Positions 61,737 to 64,000 of a DNA stretch of 64,000 nt are shown one piece after another. The notes below the pieces were generated by a model that saw nothing but the letters and a program-made list of their open reading frames with translations, made no database searches and was not told the origin of the DNA. Each line of letters starts with the position of its first letter. Position 1 is the stretch's first letter. The stretch lies in NCBI GenBank assembly GCA_002366835.1, contig DFBZ01000060.1:62001-126000 (forward strand), in the 5' to 3' direction. Made by a program: the position numbers and the translations under genes. The DNA is from Gammaproteobacteria bacterium UBA3067. GTDB lineage: Bacteria > Pseudomonadota > Gammaproteobacteria > Pseudomonadales > UBA3067.

Positions 61737-62929
61737 AGTGCATCCTCCGTTCCAAGAATCAGTGTAGAAGTACAGGAAAGAACGCCACCACAACCGTGAG
61801 CGACAGCGATATTAACATCATCAACTTGACGGTCAGCTGCCTGGCCAGATACCTGACGAGCGGCTTCAACCAGCAAGAACATACCGTACATACCAGGGTG
61901 GGTATAAGAAAGACCACCGCCATTGGTGTTTGTTGGCAGTGCACCGCCAGGCCCTAAGCGACCATCAGCGACAAATGCACCCGCTTCACCTTTTTCGCAG
62001 AAGCCAAGATCTTCAAGAGCCAAGGCAACTGTAATGGTAAAGGAGTCATAAGTTTCAACAACATCCACATCATTGGGTGTAACACCCGCCATGCTGAATG
62101 CCTCACGACCGGAAATTACTCCAGGAGTTGTACAGATATCAGGCATTTCAGAGATCATCATTGAATGATCATGTGCTGTACCCGCACCCAATACATAAAC
62201 AGGCTTTTGCTTGAGGTCTTTTGCGCGTTCAGCGGAAGTCAGAACCACTGCACCAGCACCGTCAGTAACCAAGCAGCAGTCAAGACGACGCAAAGGTGTT
62301 GCTACCATAGGCGAATCCAGTACGTCCTGGACTGTAATAGGGTCTTGGTGCCGCGCGTTAGGATTTTTTGATGCCCAGTCACGAGTTGAAACGGCAATCT
62401 GAGCCAGTTGCTCAGAAGTAGTGCCGTACAAAGCCATATGGCGGCTTGCTGCCAAAGAATATGCACCAGAAGGCATAAGGTTTCCGTAAGGAACTTCCCA
62501 CTCAACCATCGGCATTGGGTTCTTGGGATCCATCATACCCATCATGGCAGACATATCACCTAAGCCTTTTCCGCGAGCACGTGGAGTCGAAGCAAAATAT
62601 ACCACCGCTACTTCACACATACCTGCAGCGATAGCTAGAGCAGCATGCTGAACATGTACTTCAAAGCTCGAACCGCCAGTCATAGTACTGTCTGTATAAC
62701 GTGGAGTAATGCCCATGTGCTCTGCAAGCTCCATGGTTGGCATCATCATACCTGTACCAAACAGGCCGTCTACATCAGATACTTTTAAGCCTGCGTTATC
62801 CAATGCCCCTTTTACCATTTGCACTTCAAGGTCGCGTTCGCTAATCCCTAGCACACCGGTGGGGGATACGGCATCGATTGCGCCGACAATCGCCACCTTT
62901 CCTCTAAAATCGCTCGGTTTATATGTCAT
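61733..62929 (-). CDS. Thiolase-like protein, probable SCPx/Ltp2-type aldolase
   Basis: The 398-residue protein has the thiolase fold. The N-terminal position normally occupied by the nucleophilic Cys reads STMTGGSSFEV, with Ser88 there. The C-terminal His (LSYTHPGMYG) and Cys (VAHGCGGVLS) are kept. Loss of the first Cys together with a coupled DUF35 gene is the pattern of Ltp2-type retro-aldolases that remove side chains from steroid acyl-CoAs. Classic thiolysis is thus unlikely. AGGAAG precedes the ATG. It is the first gene of the operon. Confidence 0.88.
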   Translation of the reverse strand: MTYKPSDFRGKVAIVGAIDAVSPTGVLGISERDLEVQMVKGALDNAGLKVSDVDGLFGTGMMMPTMELAEHMGITPRYTDSTMTGGSSFEVHVQHAALAIAAGMCEVAVVYFASTPRARGKGLGDMSAMMGMMDPKNPMPMVEWEVPYGNLMPSGAYSLAASRHMALYGTTSEQLAQIAVSTRDWASKNPNARHQDPITVQDVLDSPMVATPLRRLDCCLVTDGAGAVVLTSAERAKDLKQKPVYVLGAGTAHDHSMMISEMPDICTTPGVISGREAFSMAGVTPNDVDVVETYDSFTITVALALEDLGFCEKGEAGAFVADGRLGPGGALPTNTNGGGLSYTHPGMYGMFLLVEAARQVSGQAADRQVDDVNIAVAHGCGGVLSCTSTLILGTEDAL

Positions 62930-63376
62930 GATCTTCCTACTCTGTTTTCATGATTATTGTTTACTGGTAACCCCACCCCCTAACCAATACTAAAAGCTGG
63001 AGCTAGCAGCGAGGAATTTAGGTTCTGGAATATATCTATTCCTAAGATAGAAACCAGGGGACCAGAATCTCTAATAATTACTTTCAAACGTTTGTTTGAA
63101 AGCTGAGGGCGCAGGCTACGGGATATTTATTCTAAAGACAAGTAGGGTAAGTAAATCTCTAGTGACAATAGATGCGACATGAGACGACAAAACGCAAATA
63201 TAACGCGCCAAAAAAAGAGAGGGAAATATATTATCAAGCAAATTCAATTATTTATAACTTTGTCGCCACAGCAAAGCAGCCAAACCATAAGTCCAACCAC
63301 GGAGTTTCAATAGCGGCTACTTCCTGTAGAAACAGGACCGTACCCACCTTTATTGAGCCGATCTTTAGAGCCCAAA
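62930..63376. other. Intergenic upstream of the thiolase operon
   Basis: About 450 bases between the AraC gene and the thiolase operon. It contains the operator-like palindrome at 63081-63102 and a possible minus-strand -10 box TAGAAT (63130-63135). The palindrome would lie 30-50 bases downstream of that -10. No gene seen. Confidence 0.4.
63081..63102. promoter_or_regulatory. Candidate operator upstream of thiolase-DUF35-SDR operon
   Basis: CTTTCAAAC-GTTT-GTTTGAAAG is a perfect inverted repeat with nine-base arms and a four-base centre. The arm TTTCAAACG is shared with the palindrome upstream of the SCP2 gene (18289-18306). The size suits a TetR-family repressor of lipid catabolism. Confidence 0.5.
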
Positions 63377-64000
63377 TTATGACTGAAGCTCCAACTCTCG
63401 CCCATTAATAAAGTGTTTACGATATCCGCCAGGAGAAACCCCTTCCCAACGCTTAAACGCATGATAGAAGGTCGAAGCATCTGAAAATCCAAGCCTGGAG
63501 GCCAACACCCCCATGCTAACACTGGAGTTCTGCAGCTGGGTCTTCGCCAGCTCATGGCGAAGCTCATCCCGTAATTCGGCGAAAGAAGCGCCTTCCTGTT
63601 TTAACTTCCGTTGCAGGGTGCGCGACGTCATATTGAGATGGCTTGCGACATATTCAACACCCACCGCACCGCACCCTATGTTCGTATTAAGGTAGTCCAC
63701 CACCTGACGCGTAATCTTATAACCGGCAGCTAGTCTATTTAACTGCTCCTCAGCCATCAGCCCTACACGCTCATGGTATTCAGGAAGGGAGCCAGACAAC
63801 GGCAGATCAAGCACATCTTTCCTGAATATCAGCTCATTATTGGCACAATTAAAATAGACGGGAACCTGAAAAACACGGTTATATTCATTTATATAAATAG
63901 GCTGGGGGTGAGAGAAGCGCACCTCTTCCAAAGGAAAATCCCCGCCCGTCAACCATCGGAAAATACTGAATAGGCGAGATATAACCAGCTCATTAAACGC
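63377..64000 (-). CDS. AraC-family transcriptional regulator, 5' end missing
   Basis: At least 207 residues are visible and the frame stays open to the right edge, so the N-terminus lies outside. The C-terminal HTH has VEYVASHLNMTSRTLQRKLK and VLASRLGFSDASTFYHAFKR with WEGVSPGGYR, typical of AraC proteins of the OruR/ArgR-like type with an N-terminal arabinose-binding-like domain. It is oriented toward the thiolase operon and could control it. Confidence 0.9.
   Translation of the reverse strand, partial: AFNELVISRLFSIFRWLTGGDFPLEEVRFSHPQPIYINEYNRVFQVPVYFNCANNELIFRKDVLDLPLSGSLPEYHERVGLMAEEQLNRLAAGYKITRQVVDYLNTNIGCGAVGVEYVASHLNMTSRTLQRKLKQEGASFAELRDELRHELAKTQLQNSSVSMGVLASRLGFSDASTFYHAFKRWEGVSPGGYRKHFINGRELELQS

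Noticed and set aside
61737..61793. N-terminal extension of the DUF35 protein
   Set aside because: It overlaps the thiolase gene; the ATGA overlap start at 61736 fits coupled translation and family length.

Overview
The window reads as a chromosomal segment of a marine-type gammaproteobacterium, probably near Cellvibrionales (Spongiibacteraceae/Halieaceae-like). This rests on gene content: a long FabY-type ketoacyl synthase, a Pseudomonas-type ~530-residue isocitrate lyase, the tgt-yajC-secD-secF block, hisZ-purA with a DUF2065 gene, DUF1302/DUF1329 proteins, and several separate lipid or steroid-type beta-oxidation genes. Base composition is moderate. There is no intact insertion sequence, no prophage and no CRISPR array.

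Layout. 1-900: the 5' end of a proteasome-like hydrolase running off the left edge, and a decayed REP-associated transposase. 0.9-8.2 kb: an accessory block, all on the minus strand, encoding a complete TolC/HlyD/dual-ATPase/two-permease exporter and a two-helix channel-like protein with a degenerate selectivity filter. It is bracketed by a pair of ~90-bp direct repeats. 8.7-9.5 kb: a frameshifted membrane-anchored redoxin pseudogene. 9.6-15.3 kb: secF, secD, yajC, tgt, queA. 15.6-15.8 kb: tRNA-Val and tRNA-Asp. 15.9-22.7 kb: MlaC-like protein, MaoC hydratase, SCP2 protein, ammonium transporter, DUF4892 protein and two tandem alpha/beta hydrolases. 23-28.5 kb: HDOD protein, asnS, NlpC/P60 lipoprotein, sodB and a YncE-like propeller. 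28.7-35.1 kb: an RND/YCF48/DUF1329/DUF1302 envelope system. 35.4-38.1 kb: a lysine-catabolism pair. 38.4-47.6 kb: fabY, an orphan E2 core, a PAS/DHp/REC protein without ATPase, a cyclase plus TPR lipoprotein, and isocitrate lyase. 47.8-52.7 kb: a giant Ca-binding-repeat lipoprotein. 53-58.8 kb: DUF2065, hisZ, purA, ygiQ and a deaminase. 59-64 kb: a glucosaminidase, a 71-residue orphan, an SDR/DUF35/thiolase operon and an AraC regulator.

How the parts connect. SDR, hydratase-2 and SCP2 are the three domains of eukaryotic multifunctional enzyme type 2; here they are three free genes at two distant loci. Both loci carry palindromes sharing the half-site TTTCAAACG. The thiolase beside the SDR lacks the nucleophilic cysteine and is coupled to a DUF35 protein, which suggests a retro-aldolase acting on branched or steroid-like side chains. 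The RND/DUF1302/DUF1329 cluster could move such hydrophobic compounds, and isocitrate lyase would use the resulting acetyl-CoA.

Another theme is short palindromic repeats. Three families of small hairpin or terminal-repeat elements lie between genes. One supplies the start codon of the HDOD gene, another sits just upstream of asnS. No wholly novel multigene system is demonstrated. The best candidates for new biology are the split MFE-2 set with its putative operator, the ATPase-less phosphorelay protein, the channel with the altered filter, and the hairpin family that shares a core but has unrelated arms.
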